64,000 nucleotides of DNA from Aegilops tauschii subsp. strangulata (Eukaryota > Streptophyta > Magnoliopsida > Poales > Poaceae): NCBI RefSeq assembly GCF_002575655.3, contig NC_053035.3, positions 506,632,601 through 506,696,600 of the forward strand, in the 5' to 3' direction. Position numbers and translations under genes: made by a program. The notes below the pieces were generated by a model. That model was not told where the DNA came from and did no database searches. It saw only the letters and a list, made by a program, of their open reading frames with translations. This document shows, piece by piece, positions 9,313-21,420 of this stretch. Each line of letters begins with the position of its first letter. Within the stretch, counting starts at the first letter, position 1.

Positions 9313-12300
9313 TTACACAGTAATGATTCTTACACCCATGGAGTCTTGGTGCTGATCATGTTTTGCTCGTGGAAGAGGCTTAGTCAACGGGTCTGCAACA
9401 TTCAGATCCGTATGTATCTTGCAAATTTCTATATCTCCCACCTGGACTAAATCCCGGATGGAATTGAAGCGTCTTTTGATGTGCTTGGTTCTCTTGTGAA
9501 ATCTGGATTCCTTTGCTAAGGCAATTGCACCAGTATTGTCACAAAAGATTTTCATTGGTCCCGATGCACTAGGTATGACACCTAGATCGAATATGAACTC
9601 CTTCATCCAGACTCCTTCATTTGCTGCTTCCGAAGCAGCTATGTACTCTGCTTCACATGTAGATCCCGCCACGACACTTTGCTTAGAACTGCACCAACTG
9701 ACAGCTCCACCGTTCAATGTAAACACGTATCCAGTTTGCGATTTAGAATCGTTCGGATCAGTGTCAAAGCTTGCATCAACGTAACCATTTACAATGAGCT
9801 CTTTGTCACCTCCATAAACGAGAAACATATCCTTAGTCCTTTTCAGGTATTTCAGGATGTTCTTGACCGCTGTCCAATGATCCACTCCTGGATTACTTTG
9901 GTACCTTCCTGCTAAACTTATAGCAAGGCACACATCAGGTCTGGTACACAGCATTGCATACATGATAGAGCCTATGGCTGAAGCATAGGGAACATCTTTC
10001 ATCTTCTCTCTATCTTCTGCAGTGGTCGGGCATTGAGTCTTACTCAATCTCACACCTTGTAGAACAGGCAAGAACCTTTTCTTTGCTTGATCCATTTTGA
10101 ACTTCTTCAAAACTTTGTCAAGGTATGTGCTTTGTGAAAGTCCAATTAAGCGTCTTGATCTATCTCTATAGATCTTGATGCCCAATATATATGCAGCTTC
10201 ACCGAGGTCTTTCATTGAAAAACTCTTATTCAAGTATCCCTTTATGCTATCCAGAAATTCTATATCATTTCCAATTAGTAATATGTCATCCACATATAAT
10301 ATCAGAAATGCTACGGAGCTCCCACTCACTTTCTTGTAAATACAGGCTTCTCCAAAAGTCTGTATAAAACCAAATGCTTTGATCACACTATCAAAACGTT
10401 TATTCCAACTCCGAGAGGCTTGCACCAGTCCATAAATGGATCGCTGGAGCTTGCACACTTTGTTAGCTCCCTTTGGATCAACAAAACCTTCCGGTTGCAT
10501 CATATACAACTCTTCTTCCAGAAATCCAATCAGGAATTCAGTTTTGACATCCATTTGCCAAATTTCATAATCATAAAATGCGGCAATTGCTAACATGATT
10601 CGGACAGACTTAAGCATCGCTACGGGTGAGAAGGTCTCATCGTAGTCAATCCCTTGAACTTGTCGAAAACCTTTCGCAACAAGTCGAGCTTTATAGACAG
10701 TAACATTACTGTCAGCGTCAGTCTTCTTCTTGAAGATCCATTTATTTTCAATGGCTTGCCGAGCATCGGGCAAGTCAACCAAAGCCCATACTTTGTTCTC
10801 ATACATGGATCCCATCTCGGATTTCATGGCCTCAAGCCATTTTGCGGAATCTGGGCTCACCATCGCTTCTTCATAGTTTGTAGGTTCGTCGTGGTCTAGT
10901 AACATAACCTCCAGAACAGGATTACAGTACCACTCTGGTGCAGATCTTGATCTGGTTGACCTACGAGGTTCAGTAATAACTTGATCTGATGTTTCACGAT
11001 CATTATCATTAACTTCCTCACTAATTGGTGTAGGTGTCGCAGAAACTGGTTTCTGTGATGATCTACTTTCCAATAAGGGAGCAGGTACAGTTACCTCATC
11101 AAGTTCTACTTTCCTCCCACTCACTTCTTTCGAGAGAAACTCCTTCTCTAGAAAGGATCCATTCTTAGCAACGAATGTCTTGCCTTCGGATCTGTGATAG
11201 AAGGTGTACCCAACAGTCTCCTTTGGGTATCCTATGAAGACACATTTCTCCGATTTAGGTTCGAGCTTATCAGGTTGAAGTTTCTTCACATAAGCATCAC
11301 AACCCCAAACTTTAAGTAACGACAACTTTGGTTTCTTGCCAAACCATAGTTCATAAGGCGTCGTCTCAACAGATTTCGATGGTGCCCTATTTAGAGTGAA
11401 TGCAGCCGTCTCTAAAGCATAACCCTAAAACGATAGCGGTAAATCAGTAAGAGACATCATAGATCGCACCATATCTAGTAAAGTACGATTACGACGTTCG
11501 GACACACCATTACGTTGTGGTGTTCCGGGTGGCGTGAGTTGCGAAACTATTCCGCATTGTTTCAAATGTAGGCCAAACTCGTAACTCAAATATTCTCCTC
11601 CAGGATCTGATCGTAGAAACTTTATTTTCTTGTTACGATGATTTTCAACTTCGCTCTGAAATTCTTTGAACTTTTCAAATGTTTCAGACTTATGTTTCAT
11701 TAAGTAGATATACCCATATCTGCTCAAATCATCTGTGAAGGTGAGAAAATAACGATATCCGCCACGAGCCTCAATATTCATCGGACCACATACATCTGTA
11801 TGTATGATTTCCAACAAATCAGTTGCTCTCTCCATAGTTCCGGAGAATGGTGTTTTAGTCATCTTGCCCATGAGACACGGTTCGCAAGTACCAAGTGATT
11901 CATAATCAAGTGATTCCAAAAGTCCATCATTATGGAGTTTCTTTATGCGCTTTACACCGATATGACCTAAACGACAGTGCCACAAATAAGTTGCACTATC
12001 ATTATCAACTCTGCATCTTTTGGCTTCAATATTATGAATATGTGTATCACTACTATCGAGATTCAACAAAAATAGACCACTCTTCAAGGGTGCATGGCCA
12101 TAAAAGATATTACTCATATAAATAGAACAACCATTATTCTCTGATTTAAATGAATAACCGTCTCGCATCAAACAAGATCCAGATATAATGTTCATGCTCC
12201 ACGCTGGCACCAAATAACAATTATTTAGGTCTAATACTAATCCCGAAGGTAGATGTAGAGGTAGCGTGCCGACGGCGATCACATCGACTTTGGAACCGTT

Positions 12301-13299
12301 TCCCACGCGCATCGTCACCTCGTCCTTAGCCAATCTTCGCTTAATCCGTAGCCCCTGTTTCGAGTTGCAAATATTAGCAACAGAACCAGTATCAAATACC
12401 CAGGTGCTACTGCGAGCATTAGTAAGGTACACATCAATAACATGTATTTCACATATACCTTTGTTCACCTTGCCATCCTTCTTATCTGCCAAATACTTGG
12501 GGCAGTTCCGCTTCCAGTGACCAGTCTGCTTGCAGTAGAAGCACTCAGTCTCAGGCTTAGGTCCAGACTTGCGTTTCTTCTCCTGAACAGCAACTTGCTT
12601 GCTGTTCTTCTTGAAGTTCCCCTTCTTCTTCCCTTTGCCCTTTTTCTTGAAACTAGTGGTCTTATTGACCATCAACACTTGATGCTCCTTTTAGATTTCT
12701 ACCTCCGCTGCCTTTAGCATTGCGAAGAGCTCGGGAATTGTCTTATTCATCCCTTGCATGTTATAGTTCATCACGAAGCTCTTGTAGCTTGGTGGCAGTG
12801 ATTGAAGAATTCTGTCAATGAGGCTATCATCCGGAAGATTAACTCCCAGTTGAATCAAGTGATTATTATACCCAGACATTTTGAGTATATGCTCACTGAC
12901 AGAACTATTCTCTTCCATCTTGCAGCTGTAGAACTTATTGGAGACTTCATATGTCTCAATCCGGGCATTTGCTTGAAATATTAACTTCAACTCCTGGAAC
13001 ATCTCATCTGCTCCATGACGTTCAAAACGTCGTTGAAGACCCGGTTCTAAGCCGTAAAGCATGGCACACTGAACTATCGAGTAGTCATCAGCTTTGCTCT
13101 GCCAGACGTTCATAACTTCTGGTGTTGCTCTTGCAGCAGGCCTGGCACCCAGCGGTGCTTCCAGGATGTAATTCTTCTGTGCAGCAATGAGGATAATCCT
13201 CAAGTTACGGACCCAGTCCGTGTAATTGCTACCATCATCTTTCAACTTTGCTTTCTCAAGGAACGCATTAAAATTCAACGGAACAACATCACGGGCCAT
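9313..13299 (-). pseudogene. Angela copy A gag-pol polyprotein, two nonsense codons
   Basis: One frame of 1329 codons from ATG 13297-13299 to TAA 9313-9315. Domains in order: gag (starts MARDVVPLNFNAFLEKAKL), zinc knuckle CFYCKQTGHWKRNCP, protease with DTGS, integrase with HTD, SDPGGEY and ERRNR positions of the D-D-E triad, reverse transcriptase with YVDD, and RNase H with VDASFDTDP and CEAEYIA. The frame is cut by TAA at 12691-12693 (AAA in copy B) and TAG at 11425-11427 (TGG in copy B), splitting it into 202, 417 and 670 residue frames. The integrase motif SDPGGEY deviates from the usual SDRGGEY. The native product would assemble cytoplasmic particles and integrate cDNA; this copy cannot make an intact one. 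Confidence 0.93.
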
Positions 13300-14520
13300 C
13301 TATCTACAATTAACATAGACAAGCATGATACTATCAGGTACTAAGTTCATGATAAATTCAAGTTCAATTAATCATATTACTTAAGAACTCCCACTTAGAT
13401 AGACATCCCTCTAATCCTCTAAGTGATTACGTGATCCATATCAACTAAACCATGTCCGATCATCACGTGAGATGGAGTAGTTTCAATGGTGAACATCACT
13501 ATGTTGATCATATCTACTATATGATTCATGCTCGACCTTTCGGTCTCCGTGTTCCGAGGCCATATCTGCATATGCTAGGGTCATCAAGTTTAACCTGAGT
13601 ATTCCGCGTGTGCAACTGTTTTGCACCCGTTGTATTTGAACGTAGAGCCTATCACACCCGATCATCACGTGGTGTCTCAGCACGAAGAACTTTCACAACG
13701 GTGCATACTCAGGGAGAACACTTTTATCTTGAAATTTTAGTGAGAGATCATCTTATAATGCTACCGTCAATCAAAGCAAGATAAGATGCATAAAAGATAA
13801 ACATCACATGCAACCAATATAAGTGATATGATATGGCCATCATCATCTTGTGCTTGTGATCTCCATCTCCGAAGCACCGTCATGATCACCATTGTCACCG
13901 GCGCGACACCTTGATCTCCATCGTAGTATCGTTGTCGTCTCGCCAACTATTGCTTTTACGACTATCGCTACCACTTAGTGATAAACTAAAACAATTACAT
14001 GGCGATTGCGCATACAATAAAGTGACAACCATATGGCTCCTGCCAGTTGCCGATAACTCGGTTACAAAACATGATCATCTCATACAATAAAATATAGCAT
14101 CATGTCTTGACCATATCACATCACAACATGCCCTGCAAAAACAAGTTAGACGTCCTCTACTTTGTTGTTGCAAGTTTTACGTGGCTGCTACGGGCTTAGC
14201 AAGAACCGTTCTTACCTACGCATCAAAACCACAACGATAGTTTGTCAAGTTGGTGCTGTTTTAACCTTCGCAAGGACCGGGCGTAGCCACACTCGATTCA
14301 ACTAAAGTGAGAGAGACAGACACCCGCCGGTCACCTTTAAGCAACGAGTGCTCGCAACGGTGAAACCAGTCTCACGTAAGCGTACGCGTAATGTCGGTCC
14401 GGGCCGCTTCATCTCACAATACCGCCGAACCAAAGTATGACATGCTGGTAAGTAGTATGACTTATATCGCCCACAACTCACTTGTGTTCTACTCGTGCAT
14501 AACATCAACGCATAAAACCA
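13300..14520 (-). other. Angela copy A untranslated leader
   Basis: About 1.2 kb between the primer site and the gag ATG. Long leaders are usual in BARE1/Angela elements, where packaging and translation-initiation signals reside. Only a short frame at 13483-13683 is seen and it is not supported as a gene. Confidence 0.7.
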
Positions 14521-14533
14521 GGCTCTGATACCA
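14521..14533 (-). other. Primer binding site, Angela copy A
   Basis: Minus strand TGGTATCAGAGCC next to the 5' LTR, complementary to the 3' end of initiator Met-tRNA. Confidence 0.9.
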
Positions 14534-14534
14534 C

Positions 14535-16267
14535 TATTGGGGAACGTAGTAATTTCAAAAATTTCCTACGCACACGCAAGATCATGGTGATGCATAGCAA
14601 CGAGAGGGGAGAGTGTTGTCCATGTACCCTCGTATACCGAAAGCGGAAGCGTTAACACAATGCGGTTGATGTAGTCGTACGTCTTCACGATCCGACCGAT
14701 CAAGTACCGAACGCACGGCACCTCCGAGTTCAGCACACGTTCAGCTCGATGACGTCCCTCGAACTCCGATCCGGCCGAGTGTTGAGGGAGAGTTTCGTCA
14801 ACACGACGGCGTGGTGACGATGATGATGTTGTACCGACGCAGCGCTTCGCCTAAGCACCGCTACGATATTATCGAGGTGTAATATGGTGGAGGGGGGCAC
14901 CGCACACGGCTAAAAGATCGTTGATCAATTGTGTGTAGAGAGGTGCCCCCTTGCCCCCGTATATAAAGGAGCAAGGGGGAGGCCGCCGGCCAAGGGAGGA
15001 GAGGCGCGCCAGGAGGAGTCCTACTCCTACCGGGAGTAGGACTCCCCCCTTTCCATGTTGGACTAGGAGAGGAAGGGGGAAAAGGTGGAGGGGAGGAAGG
15101 AAGGGGGGCGCCGCCCCCCTCTCCTTGTCCTATTCGGACTGGGGGGAGGGGCGCGCGACCCTACCCTGGCCTCCTCTCCTCTCTTCCACCTAGGCCCAAT
15201 AAGGACCATTAAGTTATCGGGGGGTTCCGGTAACCTCCCGGTACTCCGGAAAAATCCCGATTTCACCCGGAACACTTCCGATGTCCAAACATAGGCTTCC
15301 AATATATCAATCTTTATGTCTCGACCATTTCGAGACTCCTCGTCATGTCCGTGATCACATCCGGGACTCCGAACAACCTTCGGTACATCAAAACATATAA
15401 ACTCATAATATAACTGTCATCGTAACGTTAAGCGTGCGGAACCTACGGGTTCGAGAACTATGTAGACATGACCGAGACACCTCTCCGGTCAATAACCAAT
15501 AGCGGAACCTGGATGCTCATATTGGTTCCCACATATTCTACGAAGATCTTTATCGGTCAGACCGCATAACAACATACGTTGTTCCCTTCGTCATCGGTAT
15601 GTTACTTGCCCGAGATTCGATCGTCGGTATCTCGATACCTAGTTCAATCTCGTTACCGGCAAGTCTCTTTACTCGTTCTGTAATACATCATCCCGCAACT
15701 AACTCATTAGTCACAATGCTTGCAAGGCTTATAGTGATGTGTATTACTGAGTGGGCCCAGAGATACCTCTCCGACAATCGGAGTGACAAATCCTAATCTC
15801 GAAATACGCCAACCCAACAAGTACCTTTGGAGACACCTGTAGAGCACCTTTATAATCACCCAGTTATGTTGTGACGTTTGGTAGCACACAAAGTGTTCCT
15901 CCGGTAAACGGGAGTTGCATAATCTCATAGTCATAGGAACATGTATAAGTCATGAAGAAAGCAATAGGAACATACTAAACGATTGAGTGCTAAGCTAACG
16001 GAATGGGTCAAGTCAATCACATCATTCTCCTAATGATGTGATCCCGTTAATCAAATGACAACTCATGTCTATGGCTAGGAAACATAACCATCTATGATCA
16101 ACGAGCTAGTCAGGTAGAGGCATACTAGTGACGCTCTGTTTGTCTATGTATTCACATATGTATTATGTTTCCGGTTAATACAATTCTAGCATGAATAATA
16201 AACATTTATCATGATATAAGGAAATAAATAATAACTTTATTATTGCCTCTAGGGCATATTTCCTTCA
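14535..16267 (-). repeat. Angela copy A 5' LTR
   Basis: 1733 bases. Its inner end is TATTGGGG rather than TGTTGGGG, a G-to-A change in the terminal dinucleotide. It carries the same TATA and palindrome (15015-15045) as the 3' LTR. Confidence 0.95.
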
Positions 16268-16353
16268 ATACCGGGTTTTGTCACAATTATCGTCATAGAA
16301 GTGTCATATGTATGACAGAAAAAATTTCGTTCGGCCCAAAATGTCATGGTTGT

Positions 16354-16371
16354 GTCTTTTTTTTGTAGTGT
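16354..16371 (-). repeat. CACTA terminal inverted repeat (right)
   Basis: It ends in TTTTTTTTGTAGTG. It is followed directly by TAA, the possible three-base target duplication, and then by Copia RNase H coding sequence. The partner terminus is not in the window. Confidence 0.75.
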
Positions 16372-16389
16372 AAGGCGGTTAAGCATATT

Positions 16390-16928
16390 CTTAGATACCT
16401 TGTTCACACCCCAAAGTTGGGTCTATGGTACCGCAAGGATGCTAAGTTTGATCTCATTGGATACACGGATGCAGATTGGGCTGGAGACAAAGTGGATCGT
16501 AAGTCCACCTCCAGCGCATGTCAGTTTCTTGGACGCTCCTTGGTAAGTTGGTCCTCGAAGAAACAAAATTGTGTTGCCCTCTCCACCGCAAAGCTGAATA
16601 CATTGCAACCACCAGTTGTGCAACTCAATTACTATGGATGAGGCAAACTTTGAAGGATTACGGTATCACCTACAGACATGTGCCTCTTCTATGTGATAAT
16701 GAAAGTGCCATCAATATTGTTGAGAACCCCAAAGATCATACCCGCACCAAGCACATTGATATTAGGTATCACTTCTTGAGAGATCATGTGGAGAAGGCTG
16801 ATATTGACATTGCTCATGTTGGCATAGATATGCAACTTGCAGATATTTTCACCAAGCCATTGGATGAAGCAAGGTTTTGTCAACTTAGGCGTGAACTTGG
16901 TATCTTGGAGCTTGACAATATTATGTGA
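16390..16928 (+). pseudogene. Copia RNase H, C-terminal end of pol
   Basis: Motifs YTDADWAGDKVDRKSTSSAC, then LVSWSSKKQN and, in the next frame, AEYIATTSCA, CDNESAIN, HTRTKHIDIRYHFLRD and ADIFTKPLD identify Copia RNase H. The frame moves at about 16590, where the CTCTCCACCGC..AAGCTGAATAC stretch lacks one base relative to the usual STAEAEY coding. It ends at TGA 16926-16928. Upstream pol is missing because the CACTA terminus adjoins it. Confidence 0.88.
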
Positions 16929-17240
16929 AATCTAGTACCCATTCATGCATTTTCATAATGTCTTGTCTTGATGAAGGCATATTCTTAGCGGGAGACACTC
17001 AATTCATGAGTACTCTCACCCTACATAATGCATAAATAAAACCAACACTCTCAAAGTCACTATGACACTTATTTTGTGTCCATAGTACTTTAAAATGATG
17101 GATTAGTAATTATGGGTCCAAAGTTCAAATCTTTGGTATCCCAAGTTATGTATACTCAAATATGGTGACTTAGGCTACAACTCTTCTTAGTTATTTATAT
17201 GGGTTTGTGATATGTTTTGGATACTCTTCATTCTCACACC

Positions 17241-17318
<78 letters not shown>

Positions 17319-17756
17319 TCACACATCATCACTACTTCAAACATCCATTCTGGCTATCAGCTCTCTGGCTGGCCGGATCATCCGGATGTCCATCCGGACG
17401 TCCGGGTCGCGCTACCCTGTCTGCCCGGATATCCGGGCCCATATCCGGTCATCCGGACCTATCCAGATCATCCGGGGCTACTTCCGGACATCCAGGTGGG
17501 TCCTTGTCCTAGACACTAAAATATCGGGCCGTGTGGGTACAGAGGGTTATTCCCCCGTTCTTCGCCCCCACGACCCCATCCACTCGCCGCCGCCGCCGCC
17601 ACCGGCTACTCAAGGGCCGCCCCGCCAGTCCAGCCGGCCAACTGGCTGGATCTCATCGCCACGTGCTGCCGTCGCCTCGATCTACTCCCTCCTCGCGCCG
17701 TTTCCCCCGGGCCGATTGGAACTTCACCAATCTCGCCCTCTGTCCCCAACTTCGCC
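16929..17756 (+). other. Sirevirus spacer with microsatellite and CCGG-rich repeats
   Basis: Non-coding. It contains a compound (CT)n(TA)n microsatellite at 17247-17314 and a cluster of CCGGATCATCCGG-like words at about 17371-17495. The same words recur in the 3' LTR. Confidence 0.65.
17247..17314. repeat. (CT)18-(TA)16 compound microsatellite
   Basis: About 36 bases of TC dinucleotides pass directly into about 32 bases of TA dinucleotides. Confidence 0.95.
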
Positions 17757-19375
17757 ATGGTGGTCCGTCGTGGTGGTACTAGCCGGAGCTTCAATTCGAC
17801 GTCCTCGGGCCCCTCTCGTGGTACTTCATATGCTCCTCTCCTCTATTTCCCCTATTTCCCATTTAGGTTCAGTCATTCATCTAGTTGGCCCTCTCTTTCC
17901 TATGCGTGTACGCAGACACGCGTCGCCAAGCGTCGACGGACTCCGAGGAAGCTGCTCGTCCACTCAAGAAGGTGTCAGGTCGTGCTCGTCCGTCCTATGC
18001 CAGGCAGGACGACCCTACCTATAAGGACGAACTCCATGAGGAAGAGCTCGTGCCGGTTTGCTCCACGAACAAAGCAAAGAAGAAGAAAGCGGTCTCTGCC
18101 TCAAGCTCGCAATTTGCCGCAACTACTGGTCTCATCTTGTCTATGGCCAACCCCACCAACCATGGCCGTCGCGCTGTCAACTATCAGCCCATGGACCCCT
18201 CTGAGTATGCTGCTTTAAGGAGTGAGGTTAATCAATTTGCCGCCCCGGCCAATGCTACCGATCCTTGTTTTCGCACTTTTGTTCAACAAGACATCTATCA
18301 ATATGTCATTGCTCATCTAGGTTTCTCGCCTCAACATTATGTGAACTTGGATTACATTGAAAAAAATCCAACCAAGTTCAAAGGTGTTTTAGAGAAGATT
18401 GAGGGCATGGGGCTACGTCGTGCTATGTCTCTTCACCGTGATTGGAATGAGGCTGCCATTCGGCAATTCTATGCGACGTCGTTCTTCCACCCGGATCGTT
18501 CTATCACTTGGATGACTCATCATTCTTAGTTCACCGTCTCTTTTGAGGAGTTTGCTGCTGCCTCGGGCATGCATGGATCTGAGGCCTCTCTGTTTCGGAT
18601 CCGTGAGGTGAACCCCAAGTTTGAGGCCATGCCCATCAGTGCATGTAGTTGCCTCACTATGCCCTCCTCACAGCTATCCACAGTGCAGCAAAGCAAGGAG
18701 CTTAATGATATCTTCATCTTCCGTCTCAAATACCGGTGGCTTTTTCAGTGTATCCTAAACTCCATTGCTCCCAAGAAAGGGGATCATGGGATGGTTCGGG
18801 CCTACAGCATTGATTTGATGTACTACTCATGGAAGGCTCCCGACCGTCCCATTGACATGGCAGATTTCCTTTGGCATGAGATTCGCATGGCTAGTTGTCT
18901 GAAGTTTCGTACTCTTCCACATGCTCCTTTCATTCAGACAGTCATTGACTCTGTCTACCCTTGCCCCATCAACATGACCACCATTCACTCCATGTGGACT
19001 GCGCGTGATGATACTTCTAGGGGCAAGGCTCCTGCTCCTTCGTGTGGTGAGAGCTCTTCTCGCCACACTAAACCTTTCGTGAAGCCTTTTGATCGCTTTG
19101 CTCGCTTTATTAGGAAGTCCCATAAGGCTATCTTTGACACCTACCGCTACACTGCTACTCACATTGCTACCGAGGAGGTTCGCCGTATCTCTGAGGCAAT
19201 TGCACTTAGGCCTCGTCTCCATGCGCACCCTGGCAGTCTTGTGGAGCCTGATGAGCCTATTCCTGATCGGATTCCTCTTCCGGAGGTCGACTTTCCTTCT
19301 GCTGCTGATTTTCTCGCGTTCTTCCTTGCACCTGCTGATCTGAGTGATGATGATGATGATGAGGATGCTAAGTGA
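17757..19375 (+). pseudogene. Extra ORF of the Sirevirus-like element, spliced, one nonsense codon
   Basis: It starts at ATG 17757 (MVVRRGGTSRSF). A GT-AG intron at 17821-17915 joins phase 1 to the long frame that begins DTRRQASTDSEEAARPLKK. The frame runs to 19375, interrupted by TAG at 18527-18529, and totals about 508 codons. Features seen are a basic stretch (KAKKKK), a middle region with aromatic residues, an RRISEAIALRPRL segment and a strongly acidic C-terminus of consecutive Asp. Extra ORFs between RNase H and the 3' LTR are often called envelope-like in Sireviruses, but I see no signal peptide or membrane segment, so that name is not supported. A gag-like or nucleic-acid-binding role is equally possible. 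Confidence 0.6.
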
Positions 19376-19900
19376 TCCTCCTACTTTCTCGGCCGTCTTT
19401 CCCTTTTTTGGTACTTGCTGCCAAGGGGGAGATGTAATTCTTAGGAGTATGAGTGTGTATCTGCTATGTTTATTGAGCTCTAGTTAGTGGACTCATTATT
19501 ATTATTGTAATGGAACTTTGGTCATGTGTTATGATACCTTGTATGAGTTATGAGTCTATGCTACCAAGTAAGAGCTTAAGTATGCTATCTTCATTCGTTG
19601 CTTATCCTTGCTTATCGTTGCTTATGTTGTTTTTAATGATGCATGTCTACACTACTGTTACAACATTATATTCCGAATGAGGGTATCCACTCCATATGTG
19701 CATGAGTTTGTATTTTATCACTTTATTCCTATGCATACATTAAGGGGGATCTCTCCCTAAAAAACATCCCTATGCATACATTAAGGGGGAGCTCTTCCTA
19801 AAAACACATACCGGACCACTCTCCTAAAAATATTCGCATCACATTTCACTTGTTGAGTGCTATATGTAGTTTGTCATCAACTACCAAAAAAGGGAGAGAT
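19376..19900 (+). other. 3' untranslated part and polypurine tract of the Sirevirus-like element
   Basis: AT-rich with repeated AAGGGGGA(T/G)CTC words around 19740-19800. The purine tract AAAAAAGGGAGAGAT (19886-19900) directly precedes the LTR. Confidence 0.7.
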
Positions 19901-21417
19901 TGAAAGTGCAATGTTGCTCTTAAAGAATATTTTTGATATTGATGACAAATTTACATATAGGGGACTAACCGTGTTTGCTAAGTATATACACAGGTCGTCA
20001 GTCCTCTGGTTTTTCTAGTGTGCATCATGATCACATCATATGAGATATTACTCAAGCAAATTATCAATGAGGAAAGGAGCAAACAAAGACGAAGCATCGT
20101 GCTCTTTTATATTTCTTGAGTAATAGGAATCCCGCACTATTAAGAGGGGATCCCAGGTGTAGGTTCAAGGCTTGCTCACACTTTGTCTCACAAGTAATTT
20201 TTCACAAAGGACCAAAATCCCTAGCAAAACTACTTAGCCAAATCCTACTCCTCTCTCTCTGCACACACACAAACTCCTAGCCGGATCATCCGAATGGTGC
20301 TTCAGATCATCCGGGATAAACCCGGATCGTCCGGACCTTGTTCCAGATCATCCGGGTAATGTGCGCCCTTCATCACAGAACATTGATGGTTGAAGCCGAA
20401 TCATCCGGTGGGTACCCCGGATCGTCCGGACCCTGTCTCGGATCATCCGGGTAATCTTGCCCCTATGTTTACAGAACCTTAGTGGATGTAGCCGGATCAT
20501 CCGGCCCGGCATCCGGATCATCCGGGCTCCTCGCAGCTCAGCTGCTTCCACTTGCATCCAGGCCTTCATCCAGATCATCCGGACCGTGTCCAGATCATCC
20601 GGATGGTCGTCCGGATCATCCGGGCAGGTCAATCTCTGTCTAAACGGCTCTAATTTGCTTGTGGTATAAATAGTCCCTTACCTCTTCGAGATAAGGTTGA
20701 ACACTTCACTCAAACACGCCTCAAGAACACCAGTGCTCTCTCTCCCTTGCTCACACACTAAATCCTAGATCCCATTTTGATTCTTGAGAGTTTCGAAGAG
20801 TTGTTCCAATCAAAAGAAAGATCTTCTCCCTCTCCTTCTTGTGACCGAAGCAAATCATGAGTTGAGCAAGTCTTGAGCTTTTCACCTTCGATCTTGTTAT
20901 TCTTGGAGGTTGGAGACTCCTAGGCGGTAGGAGTCTTTCGGAGAGGAATCGACCATTGTGATTAGCCCCCGAAAAGTTTGTGAGGGTTTGGAGACCAGCC
21001 CAAGGTCTACCACTAGTGGTTGAGAAACGCCTCCGTGGTGATGTCTCAAAGGGAGAATAGGGTGAGCCTTCATGGCGTTGGTGTGCCTTCGTGGTAACAT
21101 CCACCTCTCTAACGGTGACGTAGCTTCCCTCCAAGGAAGTGAACATCGGCATACATCCTCGTCTCCCGGAGTTGCGGTTATTCCTAACCCTAACTCTCTA
21201 CTTGTGGTTACTTGTCTCTTAGCACTTACTTGTATCATATTGTGCGTGTTTACTTACATACTTGTGCTACTTGTTTACCTTGCTTAGCTCTTAGTACTAC
21301 ACTTGCAATTGTTAGGCTCATCTTCATATTCCGCATTATTGCCTAAAATTGCTAAGTAATAATTAAAATTTGTAATTGTGCCTATTCACCCCCCATAGGT
21401 CCATCTCGATCCTTTCA
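19901..21417 (+). repeat. Sirevirus-like 3' LTR
   Basis: 1517 bases with perfect TGAAAG/CTTTCA ends. A TATA box TATAAATAG lies at 20665-20673. Upstream of it, 20279-20630 holds about a dozen CCGGATCATCCGG/ATCATCCGG words. It joins the minus-strand Gypsy fragment at 21418. Confidence 0.85.
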
Positions 21418-21420
21418 ACA

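Larger units (their letters stand above)
7538..16267 (-). mobile_element. Copia LTR retrotransposon, Angela/BARE1/WIS type, copy A
   Basis: 8730 bases flanked by the five-base duplication ATACC (7533-7537 and 16268-16272). The LTRs read TGAAGGAAATATGCCCTAGA... on the minus strand and end in ...CGTTCCCCAACA, as in Triticeae BARE1/Angela elements. Order on the minus strand is 5' LTR, Met-tRNA primer site, gag-pr-int-rt-rnh in one frame, polypurine tract and 3' LTR. Two nonsense codons break the polyprotein. The two LTRs differ at perhaps 25-35 positions by eye, so the insertion is fairly recent. Confidence 0.95.
7137..16371 (-). mobile_element. CACTA (En/Spm-type) transposon right end, split by an Angela insertion
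   Basis: Removing the Angela element rejoins 7301-7537 to 16273-16371. The joined sequence ends in CTTTTTTTTGTAGTG, the reverse of a CACTACAAAAAA terminus of plant CACTA elements. The last 250 bases carry repeated TGTCAT(A/G) motifs in both orientations. No transposase ORF and no left CACTAC terminus is visible anywhere to the left. The element is therefore truncated or extends beyond base 1. The left limit given is only that of the nearest array; the arrays back to 5753 or further may belong to it. Confidence 0.75.
16372..21417 (+). mobile_element. Sirevirus-like Copia retrotransposon, 3' half
   Basis: The element starts inside RNase H at the CACTA junction and runs through a long spacer, an extra ORF with an intron, a polypurine tract and a TGAAAG...CTTTCA bounded 3' LTR. 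The extra ORF downstream of RNase H and the long spacer are typical of Sireviruses such as the Triticeae Maximus/Barbara type; family naming is tentative. The 5' half is not found on the other side of the CACTA end within this window. Confidence 0.8.

Noticed and set aside
14521..14533. tRNA-like sequences near LTRs
   Set aside because: These are only 12-18 base primer sites complementary to tRNA 3' ends; no tRNA gene fold is present.
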